Of a DNA stretch of 64,000 bases, positions 43,045 through 50,321 are shown piece by piece. Source of the DNA: Pararhodobacter zhoushanensis (lineage in GTDB: Bacteria > Pseudomonadota > Alphaproteobacteria > Rhodobacterales > Rhodobacteraceae). How positions within the stretch are numbered: the stretch's first letter is position 1; every line of letters begins with the position of its first letter. The translations under genes and the position numbers were made by a program. The stretch is from assembly GCF_003990445.1 (NCBI RefSeq), contig NZ_REEZ01000003.1:344635-408634 (forward strand), read 5' to 3'. A model generated the notes under the pieces. It saw nothing but the letters and a program-made list of their open reading frames with translations. It was not told where the DNA came from and ran no database searches.

Positions 43045-43069
43045 CAATAGCATCAAATTGATCCTATTG
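43045..43069. promoter_or_regulatory. 25-bp palindrome between DUF1244 gene and RTX4
   Basis: Arms CAATAGCATCAA and TTGATCCTATTG around a central A; 12-bp arms with one mismatch. It has almost no loop, so a protein operator is likelier than an RNA hairpin. It is 152 bases before the RTX4 start and 87 bases past the DUF1244 stop. Confidence 0.5.
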
Positions 43070-43155
43070 TTGCGAAAATGGAAACGATTCGGGCTGTGCG
43101 CTGCAAGCGTCGGAAAAGCCGTGCAAAATGCGCGGCTCATCCAGCCTTTGCGGCG

Positions 43156-43470
43156 TCAGTCCTTCTTGCCCACATTGGCAGCAAAGCTCTGTTCGAACGC
43201 CTTGAGCTGATCGCCGGTCGCTTCGGCCTGATGCTGAGCGCGCCAGTCGTCATACGGCATGCCGTAGACCACTTCGCGCGCCTGCTCCTTGTTCAGCGCG
43301 ATGCCTTCCCCGGCGGCGGCCTCGCCATACCAGCGGCTCAGACAGTTGCGACAGAACCCGGCAAGGTTCATCAGGTCGATGTTCTGCGCATCGGGGCGGT
43401 CCTGCATCAGATGCTGGATCAACCGACGATAGGTGGCGGCTTCAATGCGGGTGCGGGTGGCGTCGTCCAT
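43156..43470 (-). CDS. DUF1244 family protein
   Basis: 104 residues. The family signature is LMNLAGFCRNCLSRWYGEAA, with a CxxC-like FCRNC, and later ALNKEQAREVVYGMPYDDWRAQHQ. It is an all-helical small protein common in Alpha- and Gammaproteobacteria, function unknown. ATG 43470 gives the family N terminus; the frame is open 18 codons further. It lies upstream of RTX4 on the same strand with a 262-base gap. Confidence 0.88.
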   Translation of the reverse strand: MDDATRTRIEAATYRRLIQHLMQDRPDAQNIDLMNLAGFCRNCLSRWYGEAAAGEGIALNKEQAREVVYGMPYDDWRAQHQAEATGDQLKAFEQSFAANVGKKD

Positions 43471-43700
43471 GAGGGCCTCGCGAGGTTGCAGATGGTTGAC
43501 CAAGACCTGTGCTCTTCTCTGCATGGGGTCAAGCCGTCCAGCCCCGGGTGCGCTGCGTGCCTATTCATCCGGCAGAGACAGTATTTCGCGTTAGCGATAC
43601 CGGTATTGCCCGCGGCACGGTTGCCGCTTGGTCATAATTGGGCGATACCAAGTGAAATTGACCCGTTTGAACGGGACTGGCTTTCAGAAAAGGACGCGCC

Positions 43701-45146
43701 ATGCGCCGCAACCGCAATGTCAAGATCGTGGCCACGCTGGGCCCCGCGTCATCCGATCTCGCAACGATCCGCGCCTTGTTCGAGGCCGGAGCCGATGTGT
43801 TCCGCCTGAACATGAGCCACGGCACGCATGATGAAATCGCCGCCCGCCACGCCATCGTGCGTCAGGTTGAGCGTGAAGCAGGCCGCCCCATCGCGCTGCT
43901 GGCTGACCTGCAGGGGCCCAAGCTGCGCGTCGGCACCTTCGCGGTCACCTCGGTCGAGCTGGAAGAGGGCCAGAAGTTCCGCTTCGACCTCGACTCGGCG
44001 GAAGGCAACCACCAGCGCGTGACCCTGCCGCATCCCGAAATCTTCGCCGCGCTCGAACCCGGCGCGCGGTTGCTGGTCAATGACGGCAAGATCTGTCTGG
44101 TCGTCGATGACTGTGGCGCTGATTATGCCAATTGCACCGTGACCGTGGGCGGCGTCATCTCGAATCGCAAGGGCGTGAACGTGCCAGACGTCGTACTGCC
44201 GCTGCGCGCGCTGTCTGACAAGGACCGCGCCGATCTGGAATTCGTCTGCGAACTGGGCGTGGACTGGCTGGCGCTCAGCTTTGTGCAACGCCCCGAAGAT
44301 GTGACCGAAGCCCGCGAACTGGCCAAGGGCCGTGCGGCAATCCTTGCCAAGATCGAGAAACCCGCCGCCGTCAAAGCCTTCGATGCCATTGCCGAAGTCA
44401 GCGACGGCGTGATGGTTGCGCGCGGCGATCTGGGGGTCGAGCTGCCGGTGCATTCGGTTCCGCCGATCCAGAAACGCCTTGTCCGCCGCGCCCGCGCCCT
44501 GGCCAAGCCGGTGATCGTGGCCACACAGATGCTGGAATCGATGATCGAAAGCCCGATGCCGACCCGGGCAGAGGTGTCCGACGTGGCCACGGCGATCTAT
44601 GAAGGCGCCGATGCCGTCATGCTCTCGGCGGAATCGGCGGCGGGGAACTACCCGGTCGAGGCCGTGCGCACCATGCACAACGTCGCGCTGTCGGTTGAAG
44701 GCGACACCACCTATCGTCAGGTCATCGCGGCCTTCCGCACATATGAGCGCGTCTCGGTCGCTGATGCGATTGTCTCTGCCGCGCGCGAGATCGCGGAATC
44801 GACCGACATCAAGGCGATCTGCTGCTTCACCGACTCGGGCACCACGGCGATCAAGGTCGCCCGCGAGCGCCCGCAGGTGCCGATTCTGGCGCTCAGCCCG
44901 TCGATGCAGACCCTGCGCCGTCTGTGCCTTGTCTGGGGGGTGATCTGTGTCGAAACCGGCACCGTCGACCGCTTCAAATCAGCCGTGGTCAATGCGGCCC
45001 GCGCGGTGCGCGAACTGGGTATGGGCACAACGACGGATCAGATCGTGGTCACGGCGGGCGTGCCGTTCAACGTGCCGGGTACGACGAATATCCTGCGCGT
45101 CGCGCCCTGCGATGAGCGCTTGATTTACCGGGCCGAGGCGGATTGA
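43701..45146 (+). CDS. pyk: Pyruvate kinase
   Basis: 481 residues, single domain set of bacterial type I/II pyruvate kinase. VKIVATLGPASS at the start; substrate/metal region LAKIEKPAAVKAFD, MVARGDLGVELP and the signature VATQMLESMIESPMPTRAEVSDVA. It converts phosphoenolpyruvate and ADP to pyruvate and ATP. AAAAGGAC precedes the ATG at 43701. The upstream 230 bases, shared with DUF1244 in divergent orientation, should carry the promoter. Confidence 0.96.
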   Translation: MRRNRNVKIVATLGPASSDLATIRALFEAGADVFRLNMSHGTHDEIAARHAIVRQVEREAGRPIALLADLQGPKLRVGTFAVTSVELEEGQKFRFDLDSAEGNHQRVTLPHPEIFAALEPGARLLVNDGKICLVVDDCGADYANCTVTVGGVISNRKGVNVPDVVLPLRALSDKDRADLEFVCELGVDWLALSFVQRPEDVTEARELAKGRAAILAKIEKPAAVKAFDAIAEVSDGVMVARGDLGVELPVHSVPPIQKRLVRRARALAKPVIVATQMLESMIESPMPTRAEVSDVATAIYEGADAVMLSAESAAGNYPVEAVRTMHNVALSVEGDTTYRQVIAAFRTYERVSVADAIVSAAREIAESTDIKAICCFTDSGTTAIKVARERPQVPILALSPSMQTLRRLCLVWGVICVETGTVDRFKSAVVNAARAVRELGMGTTTDQIVVTAGVPFNVPGTTNILRVAPCDERLIYRAEAD

Positions 45147-45173
45147 CTCGGGGGCCACAGGAGGCCCCCCCGT

Positions 45174-45401
45174 ATGGACCGCGATCTGCTCTTTCTCACC
45201 GGCCTGATCTTTTTGCCGCTCGCTTTCGTGGCGCTTGTATCGGCTTGGGCCGACCGGCGCTTTCCGACGGCGGCGCTTGTCCTGACGGTGATCGGGGTCG
45301 GCGTGGCAGGCTGGGCCTATGCAACCAATCCGGGGGGCTACGACTGGCGTGGCCTCCCGGATCTGGCGGTCGAAACCGTCGCGCGCTACTGGCGGCGCTG
45401 A
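45174..45401 (+). CDS. Small two-helix membrane protein, unknown function
   Basis: 75 residues: MDRDLLFLTGLIFLPLAFV opens the first membrane helix (about 5-24), a short basic loop WADRRFPT, and a second helix (about 33-51), then YDWRGLPDLAVETVARYWRR. Similar small proteins sit after pyk in Rhodobacterales, as here (27 bases after the stop). GGAGGCCCCCCCGT precedes the ATG. Its stop codon abuts that of the convergent thioesterase gene. Confidence 0.75.
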   Translation: MDRDLLFLTGLIFLPLAFVALVSAWADRRFPTAALVLTVIGVGVAGWAYATNPGGYDWRGLPDLAVETVARYWRR

Positions 45402-45866
45402 TCAGCCCTTGGTGCGCGGCACAGGCCGGTCGATGACCGCCAGCGTCATGCGCGAGATGCACACCAGCTTGCCTGCTTCGTCAGTGATGTGGGTTTCCCA
45501 GACCTGACTGCGCTTGCCGATATGGATCGGGCGGGTGATGCCGGTGACCCAGCCGCCGAGGCCCGGACGCAGGTGGTTGGCGTTGATCTCCTGACCAACG
45601 ACGCTTTGCGCGGCAGCGTCGATGACGAAATTCCCCGCCCAGGAGGCCAGCGTCTCGGCCAGCAGGACCGAGGCACCGCCGTGCAGGATGCCCGCCGGTT
45701 GCTTGGTGCGCTCGTCTACCGGCATGCGGCCGACCAGATAGTCGGGGCCGGCTTCGGTGATCTCGATTCCCATATGCGCGTTCGCGGTGCCCTGACCGTA
45801 ACGGTTGGCCATCTCGATGGTGAAAGGTGTCTTCCAGATGCCGGCAGGGGCGGGGGTCTCGGTCAT
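45402..45866 (-). CDS. PaaI-type hotdog thioesterase
   Basis: 154 residues, hotdog fold. GILHGGASVLLAETLASWAGN carries the catalytic Asp/Glu helix region of the PaaI/MenI type, and EINANHLRPGLGGWVTG is the following strand pair. It should hydrolyse an acyl-CoA (for example hydroxyphenylacetyl-CoA or DHNA-CoA type). ATG 45866 is preferred because the frame upstream is non-conserved; ACCGGAGACACGCC precedes it. No pathway genes adjoin. Confidence 0.88.
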   Translation of the reverse strand: MTETPAPAGIWKTPFTIEMANRYGQGTANAHMGIEITEAGPDYLVGRMPVDERTKQPAGILHGGASVLLAETLASWAGNFVIDAAAQSVVGQEINANHLRPGLGGWVTGITRPIHIGKRSQVWETHITDEAGKLVCISRMTLAVIDRPVPRTKG

Positions 45867-46100
45867 GGCGTGTCTCCGGTTTTGGTCTGGAAGTGCCCCT
45901 GCGGGTGCGCTAGGGCAAGTCCCTGGCAGAGATGACCCTGCGTCGGGACGTATTCTGGCGCGAATGGTGCTCATTGGCCTGCCAGCCCTTGCCAAGCCTT
46001 TGAACGCGCGGTAATGGGCAGCCTTCTTAAGCCCGCGTGGCCGGCCAGTGTGGCATGCCGAGTCGCGCGTTATCACCGCTCGAATAGACAGGAGACGGAA

Positions 46101-46301
46101 ATGCCCAAGATGAAGACCAAATCAGCCGCGAAAAAGCGGTTCAAGGTCACCGCGACCGGTAAGATCAAATCGGCCCAGGCAGGCAAGCGCCACGGCATGA
46201 TCAAGCGGACGACCAAGTTTATCCGTGACGCGCGGGGCACCATGGTGCTGAGCGAGCCGGATACGAAGATCGTCAAGTCCTACATGCCCTACGCTCGCTG
46301 A
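46101..46301 (+). CDS. rpmI: 50S ribosomal protein L35
   Basis: 66 residues, basic: [31 protein letters not shown]. It is part of the large ribosomal subunit. CAGGAGACGGAA gives the ribosome-binding site. rplT follows 13 bases later. The usual preceding infC is absent here. Confidence 0.97.
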   Translation: MPKMKTKSAAKKRFKVTATGKIKSAQAGKRHGMIKRTTKFIRDARGTMVLSEPDTKIVKSYMPYAR

Positions 46302-46314
46302 GGAGACCAGACAT

Positions 46315-46677
46315 ATGGCACGCGTCAAATCCGGTAAGGTCACCCACGCCCGTCACCGCAAGGTCGTCAAGGCAGCAGCTGGCTATTACAGCGCACGCTC
46401 GCGCAACTTCCGTACGGCGACCCAGGCGGTCGACAAAGCGAACCAATACGCAACCCGCGACCGCAAGACCCGCAAGCGCAACTTCCGCGCCCTGTGGATC
46501 CAGCGGATCAACGCGGCTTGCCGCGCCATCGATCCGGCGCTGACCTACTCGCGCTTCATCAACCTGCTGGCTCTGTCCGGGATCGAAGTGGACCGCAAGG
46601 TTCTGGCCGATCTCGCCGTGCATGAGCCCGAAGCCTTCGGCCAGATCGTGGCTCAGGCGCAGGCAGCGCAGGCCTGA
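46315..46677 (+). CDS. rplT: 50S ribosomal protein L20
   Basis: 120 residues: [53 protein letters not shown] are the family blocks. It binds 23S rRNA early in 50S assembly and in other bacteria represses its own operon. It is co-transcribed with rpmI and followed by a terminator with a UUCG loop. Confidence 0.98.
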   Translation: MARVKSGKVTHARHRKVVKAAAGYYSARSRNFRTATQAVDKANQYATRDRKTRKRNFRALWIQRINAACRAIDPALTYSRFINLLALSGIEVDRKVLADLAVHEPEAFGQIVAQAQAAQA

Positions 46678-46707
46678 TCCTTTCACGGATCGGTTGAGAG
46701 TTCAGAC

Positions 46708-46733
46708 AGGGCCGTCCTTCGGGGCGGCCCTTT
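46708..46733 (+). terminator. Terminator after rplT
   Basis: 10-bp stem (one G-T pair) closed by a TTCG tetraloop (46718-46721), then TTTCG. It lies 30 bases after the rplT stop. Confidence 0.85.
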
Positions 46734-46755
46734 CGCATGGGGGTGAGCGGGCAGG

Positions 46756-46828
46756 GGGGGGCTTTCTGCCCCCCTCTTCGGCTGTCGCCGAATTCACCCC
46801 CCGAGGATATTTAAGGACAGATGATGGC
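46756..46828 (-). repeat. Dispersed double-hairpin repeat, copy d
   Basis: On the minus strand: CCATCATCTGTCC, TTAAATATCC, TCGGGGGGTGAA, hairpin 1 TTCGGC/GCCGAA (46777-46792), GAGG, hairpin 2 GGGGGGC/GCCCCCC (46756-46774). The core is nearly identical to the right arm of copy c. It lies between rplT and the glycosylase gene, both converging on it. Confidence 0.85.
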
Positions 46829-46832
46829 GCGC

Positions 46833-47357
46833 TCAGAAGGGCTTTGAGAGATGCCTTGAGCCGGGCAGGCCGAAGCGCATCGGCCAGTCGGCGGCTTTGG
46901 TGATGCCGATGCGGGGGCCGGTCAGCCAGGTCTGGGGCGGGTTCAGCGCAAGGTGGAAGTCCGGCGGGCCGAAGGCGCGGGCGTCATCGTCGCCGGTGAT
47001 GCCGAGGGCCTGCGCGAGCATGCCGGGGCCTTTGCACAGCGCCTTTGCCGGGCCGCGGCGGGCCTGCATGGCGGGGAGGCCGCTCAGCGGCTCGAGCGCA
47101 CGGATCAGGACGGCGTGGCCGGGCAGGCCGACGACGTTGAGGCACCAGTGCAGCCCATAGATCCGATAGACATAGGCGTGACCGGCGGGGCCGAACATGG
47201 CCGCGTTGCGGCGCGTGGGGCCGGGGAACGAGTGCGAGGCGGGGTCGTCGGGGGCGTAGGCCTCGGTCTCGGTGATACGGCCTGCGCAGCCGCGCACGGT
47301 GAGGACGGCACCCAGCAGGCGCGGGGCGAGCCGGGCGGCGGGAAGGGCGAAGCTCAC
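46833..47357 (-). CDS. DNA-3-methyladenine glycosylase (AAG/Mpg family)
   Basis: 174 residues. The single-domain alkyladenine glycosylase signature is clear: RITETEAYAPDDPASHSFPG with the catalytic Glu, TRRNAAMFGPAGHAYVYRIYG with the intercalating Tyr, and CKGPGMLAQALGIT. It removes alkylated purines from DNA. It starts within the last 4 bases of yjbQ, so the two are coupled. Length is slightly short of the usual 190-200. Confidence 0.9.
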   Translation of the reverse strand: MSFALPAARLAPRLLGAVLTVRGCAGRITETEAYAPDDPASHSFPGPTRRNAAMFGPAGHAYVYRIYGLHWCLNVVGLPGHAVLIRALEPLSGLPAMQARRGPAKALCKGPGMLAQALGITGDDDARAFGPPDFHLALNPPQTWLTGPRIGITKAADWPMRFGLPGSRHLSKPF

Positions 47358-47770
47358 CGCAACAGGGCGGCGACCTGACGCTTTTGCGGCCGCGTCCGGT
47401 GCTCGACCACGTAGATGCCCTGCCAGCTGCCCAGGGCGAGCGATCCGGTGATCACCGGGATCTGCAGGCTGACCGGCAGGTGGGCGGCCTTGATATGGGC
47501 GGGCATGTCATCAGGGCCCTCAAGCGTGTGGGTGATCCAGCGCATCGACGGGTCATTTGCCGGCGGCACCAGCCGGTTCAGCCATGTCTTGAGGTCGCGC
47601 TGAACGTCGGGATCGGCGTTCTCCTGGATCAGCAGACTGGCCGAGGTGTGGCGGATGAAGAGGGTCAGCAGGGCTTCGTCCACGGTCTGGCGGGCGAGCC
47701 ATTGGGTGATCTGCGGGGTGATCTCGTAAAGACCGGGGCCCTGAGTTTGCAGGGTGAATTGGCTGTGCAT
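47354..47770 (-). CDS. YjbQ-family protein (secondary thiamine-phosphate synthase type)
   Basis: 138 residues. The UPF0047/YjbQ signature is FIRHTSASLLIQENADPDVQRDL, and SLALGSWQGIYVVEHRTRPQKRQV closes the domain. Members form trimers and have weak thiamine-phosphate synthase activity; the true role is unclear. ATG 47770 gives the family N terminus. It overlaps the glycosylase gene by 4 bases. Confidence 0.9.
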   Translation of the reverse strand: MHSQFTLQTQGPGLYEITPQITQWLARQTVDEALLTLFIRHTSASLLIQENADPDVQRDLKTWLNRLVPPANDPSMRWITHTLEGPDDMPAHIKAAHLPVSLQIPVITGSLALGSWQGIYVVEHRTRPQKRQVAALLR

Positions 47771-48013
47771 GATGCGGCCCAGCCTAGCGGGTTTGCCCTG
47801 CGTCGGGAAGGGGGCGCAGAGGGGCTGTCCCACGATGGGACATTTTCCTGCGCGTTGTATTTCAGCGGGTTGCGGGGCACGATTTACCAATTGTTAGGGT
47901 TTGGCCGGGCAGGCGCGGGGTTTTGCACCCGACACAGCCCTTGATCCGCGTGCAAAACAACCGCAGCGTGGGGCCTGCCGCCGCAGGGGCGGCGCGCAGG
48001 CAGGGAGAGCGCC

Positions 48014-48676
48014 ATGCATATCGGTCTGATCGGCGGCATCGGCCCTGCCGCGACGGTGGTCTATTACGAGCGGCTGGTGGCGGCGTTTCGCGCGCGCGGG
48101 CGGGTGCTGGAACTGACCATCGCGCAGGCCGACGTGCAGGTGCTGGCGCGCAACGCCGAGGTTGACGACCGCGCGGCGCAGGCTGCCGTCTATGCAAGGC
48201 ATCTGGCGCAGCTGAAGGGGGCGGGGGCGGATTTCGGCACGATCACCTCGATCGGCGGGCATTTCTGCTATGCCGAGACCGAAGCGATCAGCCCCCTGCC
48301 GCTGGTCAGCGCGATTGCGCCGGTCGATGCCGGGCTGGCGGCGCGCGGCCTGCGCTGCGTCGGCGTGCTGGGGACGCGGCAGGTGACGGGATCGCTGCTT
48401 TATGGCCAGTTGGTGCAGACGCAGGCGCTGGCCCCGGCCGAGATCGAGGCGGTGCACAGCGCTTATGTCGGCATGGCGACCTCGGGCGCGTGCACGCCGG
48501 ACGCGCGGGCGCTGCTGTTCGACGAAGGCGCGCGGATGATCGAGCAAGGGGCCGAGGCGGTGCTGCTGGCGGGGACCGATCTGGGGCTGGCGTTTGACGG
48601 GTATGATCCGGGCTATCCGGTGATCGACGCGCTCGATCTGCATGTGGCGCATCTGGTGGCTCTGGCGATGGGGTGA
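48014..48676 (+). CDS. Aspartate/glutamate racemase superfamily protein lacking catalytic cysteines
   Basis: 220 residues. The fold start is typical: MHIGLIGGIGPAATVVYYERL. The two active-site cysteine motifs (usually CNTxH and GCTE) are replaced by ITSIGGHF near 78 and LLAGTDLGL near 188, though a Cys lies four residues after the first site. So it is probably not a standard racemase; a lyase, isomerase or binding role is open. AGGGAGAG precedes the ATG. It stands alone, divergent from yjbQ. Confidence 0.75.
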   Translation: MHIGLIGGIGPAATVVYYERLVAAFRARGRVLELTIAQADVQVLARNAEVDDRAAQAAVYARHLAQLKGAGADFGTITSIGGHFCYAETEAISPLPLVSAIAPVDAGLAARGLRCVGVLGTRQVTGSLLYGQLVQTQALAPAEIEAVHSAYVGMATSGACTPDARALLFDEGARMIEQGAEAVLLAGTDLGLAFDGYDPGYPVIDALDLHVAHLVALAMG

Positions 48677-48963
48677 GGGGGCAACCGATGGACGGCAGGA
48701 GGGGAGTGTCGGGGTGAACCCCGACCTACGCGGTGGTGCGCTATGAATGCACACCCTACGGCTCGCTAACGGGAGACCTGACAACACGTCACAAAGGTTG
48801 GATAACGGCAGCCCGGCGTTAGCGCCGGGCAGCGCCCGACCCGCCCAGTCACGCAGGACCCGTGCCCGTGGCACGACGGCGGGAGCAGTCGCTCCAATCC
48901 TACGTGTCGGGCGCTGGCCTATTTGGGGGAGAAGGTGCGTAATGGATGTGCGCTTAGTTATGC
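48677..48963. other. Hairpin-rich non-coding stretch
   Basis: 287 bases without a gene. It contains a hairpin GTCGGGGT/ACCCCGAC (48708-48725), an 8-bp hairpin GCCCGGCG/CGCCGGGC (48811-48830), and a pair of distant arms GCGCCCGAC (near 48832) and GTCGGGCGC (near 48908). It borders an AT-richer islet with atypical genes. Confidence 0.55.
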
Positions 48964-49515
48964 CTAGCGCGTAAGCAGTAGTTCATCTTCGCAGACGCAC
49001 AAAAAATTTTCAATTTCGTGAGGAGACAACCTTGCTAACTCAGGTAGGAAGTCGGAACTCGGCAAATAGCGCACTTTGATTTTCCGTGGCTTTTTCCTGA
49101 TATGGACGAAAAAGTTCTTGGCACCACCAAGAGCGCCTCGTTGGACAAAAACGTCATTTGGGGAAACCTTGAGAAACGCACCGATCCTCAAAGCGGTGTC
49201 GTAGATCATCAATGGACCTACGTCAGGCACGCCTCCAATGGCCTTAGATACGATGCCATAGAGCTGCAAAAAATCTGTTGCGTCTTGCAAGATAAGTTCG
49301 TTAGCGCTTAGTTTATCGAAAACTGAAGTAATTGCAGTTTTCGGTAAGCGGTATTGGTGCGGATGCTTGATGTTTGGGCCTTCAAAATCCGCTCTGGATG
49401 CCCGAGCAATTGCTTCTCGAATGTCTGGCGCGCTTGAATAATGAGCTAAGTGACTCCGAAGTTTCGGACGGTGGTGAGATAAATAACCAATAATTAGTGC
49501 ATCTAATGTAGCCAC
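48964..49515 (-). CDS. Hypothetical protein with helix-hairpin-helix-like motif
   Basis: 183 residues, GTG start at 49515 with AGGAAAG 8 bases before it. No named family is recognised. Residues about 85-125, ending VPDVGPLMIYDTALRIGAFL, look like a helix-hairpin-helix (hairpin 'VPDVG') followed by helix, as in some DNA-binding or glycosylase-like folds. The start has GYLSHHRPKLRSH. Composition is AT-richer than its surroundings and codon use differs, suggesting transfer. A 102-codon ORF overlaps its start by 13 bases. Confidence 0.65.
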   Translation of the reverse strand: MATLDALIIGYLSHHRPKLRSHLAHYSSAPDIREAIARASRADFEGPNIKHPHQYRLPKTAITSVFDKLSANELILQDATDFLQLYGIVSKAIGGVPDVGPLMIYDTALRIGAFLKVSPNDVFVQRGALGGAKNFFVHIRKKPRKIKVRYLPSSDFLPELARLSPHEIENFLCVCEDELLLTR

Positions 49516-49811
49516 TGCGGACGCTTTCCTATAGCTGACAAGTCTGCCCTTTCGGGCACTAATTCATTGAAGATCCCGCACGGTGCTGAGATCATTTTTA
49601 CATTCGGATCGATGACCTTGCGACGCGCGTTGGTCAAAATCCTGCAAAAACATTGGCACATCACTAGAAAGTCTGGCTGGCTTAATTGACCGTGATCTCG
49701 CATAGCATGCCAATAGCAACGCGCATGCACAAGGTGCTTTTCTTGCGGGCACGAACGTGCACAATATGTGCTTAGCAGGGTCACCAAGTTGCAGTAAGAG
49801 CCCGGAAGCAA
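49503..49811 (-). CDS. Possible small Cys-rich protein upstream of the HhH-like gene
   Basis: Up to 102 residues from a TTG at 49811, with eight or more cysteines (CARSCPQEKH, CYWHAM, CQCFCRIL). It overlaps the next gene by 13 bases in the same direction. No family is recognised, the start is weak, and other frames are open too. It may be a real partner of the downstream gene or chance. Confidence 0.3.
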   Translation of the reverse strand: MLPGSYCNLVTLLSTYCARSCPQEKHLVHARCYWHAMRDHGQLSQPDFLVMCQCFCRILTNARRKVIDPNVKMISAPCGIFNELVPERADLSAIGKRPQWLH

Positions 49812-49904
49812 GCAACAGAACGGGTACTATTTCGGCGGCAATTGTACGGACGAGCGATCATCTGGCTCGTCGAATTAACCCTGCGCGCAAAAGCTGCTAA
49901 GGCC
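49516..49904. other. AT-richer islet upstream of the HhH-like gene
   Basis: 389 bases with clearly lower GC than the rest of the window. Apart from the doubtful 102-codon ORF nothing is supported: no repeats at its ends, no integrase and no tRNA end. It may be an acquired fragment. Confidence 0.45.
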
Positions 49905-50321
49905 TCAGCCCTTCCGCCGCGCCAGCAGCGGCGCGATGAACGCAATCACGGCGTTCGCGTTGGCGAGCGTGTGCAGGTTGGTCATCAGCTCGCCCGAGCT
50001 GTCGTTCACGTCACACTCGAAGCGGCGTTCGACGTCGGTTTGGTCGCAGAGGCCGGTGTCGAAGCATGGGCCGCGGAAGATCCAGCGCAGGTGGTCGCGG
50101 GCGCCGAGGAAGCCGAAGGGGCAGTCGGCGTATTTGCGCGAGACCGGGCGGGCGGCGAGGTAGATGGCCGACAGCGGCCCCCGGCTGAGCGGGTAGACGA
50201 AGACCCCGCGCGTCGAGTCGCACCACGCCATGAGGCGCTCAAAGGCGGCGAGAGCGTCTTCGCTCTCGATCCGCCCCTGAACGCGCTCGATGTGATAGCG
50301 GTCCTGTTCCGAGGTATTCAC
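49905..50321 (-). CDS. Hypothetical protein coupled to rpoD
   Basis: 138 residues, not recognised. It starts [20 protein letters not shown], with helical [20 protein letters not shown], then a Gly/Arg/Cys region ([28 protein letters not shown]) and a closing helix. Its ATG overlaps the rpoD stop by 4 bases, so it is translated after rpoD. GC and codon use are like neighbours. It ends at the border of the AT-rich islet. Confidence 0.65.
   Translation of the reverse strand: MNTSEQDRYHIERVQGRIESEDALAAFERLMAWCDSTRGVFVYPLSRGPLSAIYLAARPVSRKYADCPFGFLGARDHLRWIFRGPCFDTGLCDQTDVERRFECDVNDSSGELMTNLHTLANANAVIAFIAPLLARRKG

Noticed and set aside
48800-48920. Possible integron attC-like or attachment site
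   Set aside because: Arms do not carry the GTTRRRY/RYYYAAC core, and no integrase is nearby.
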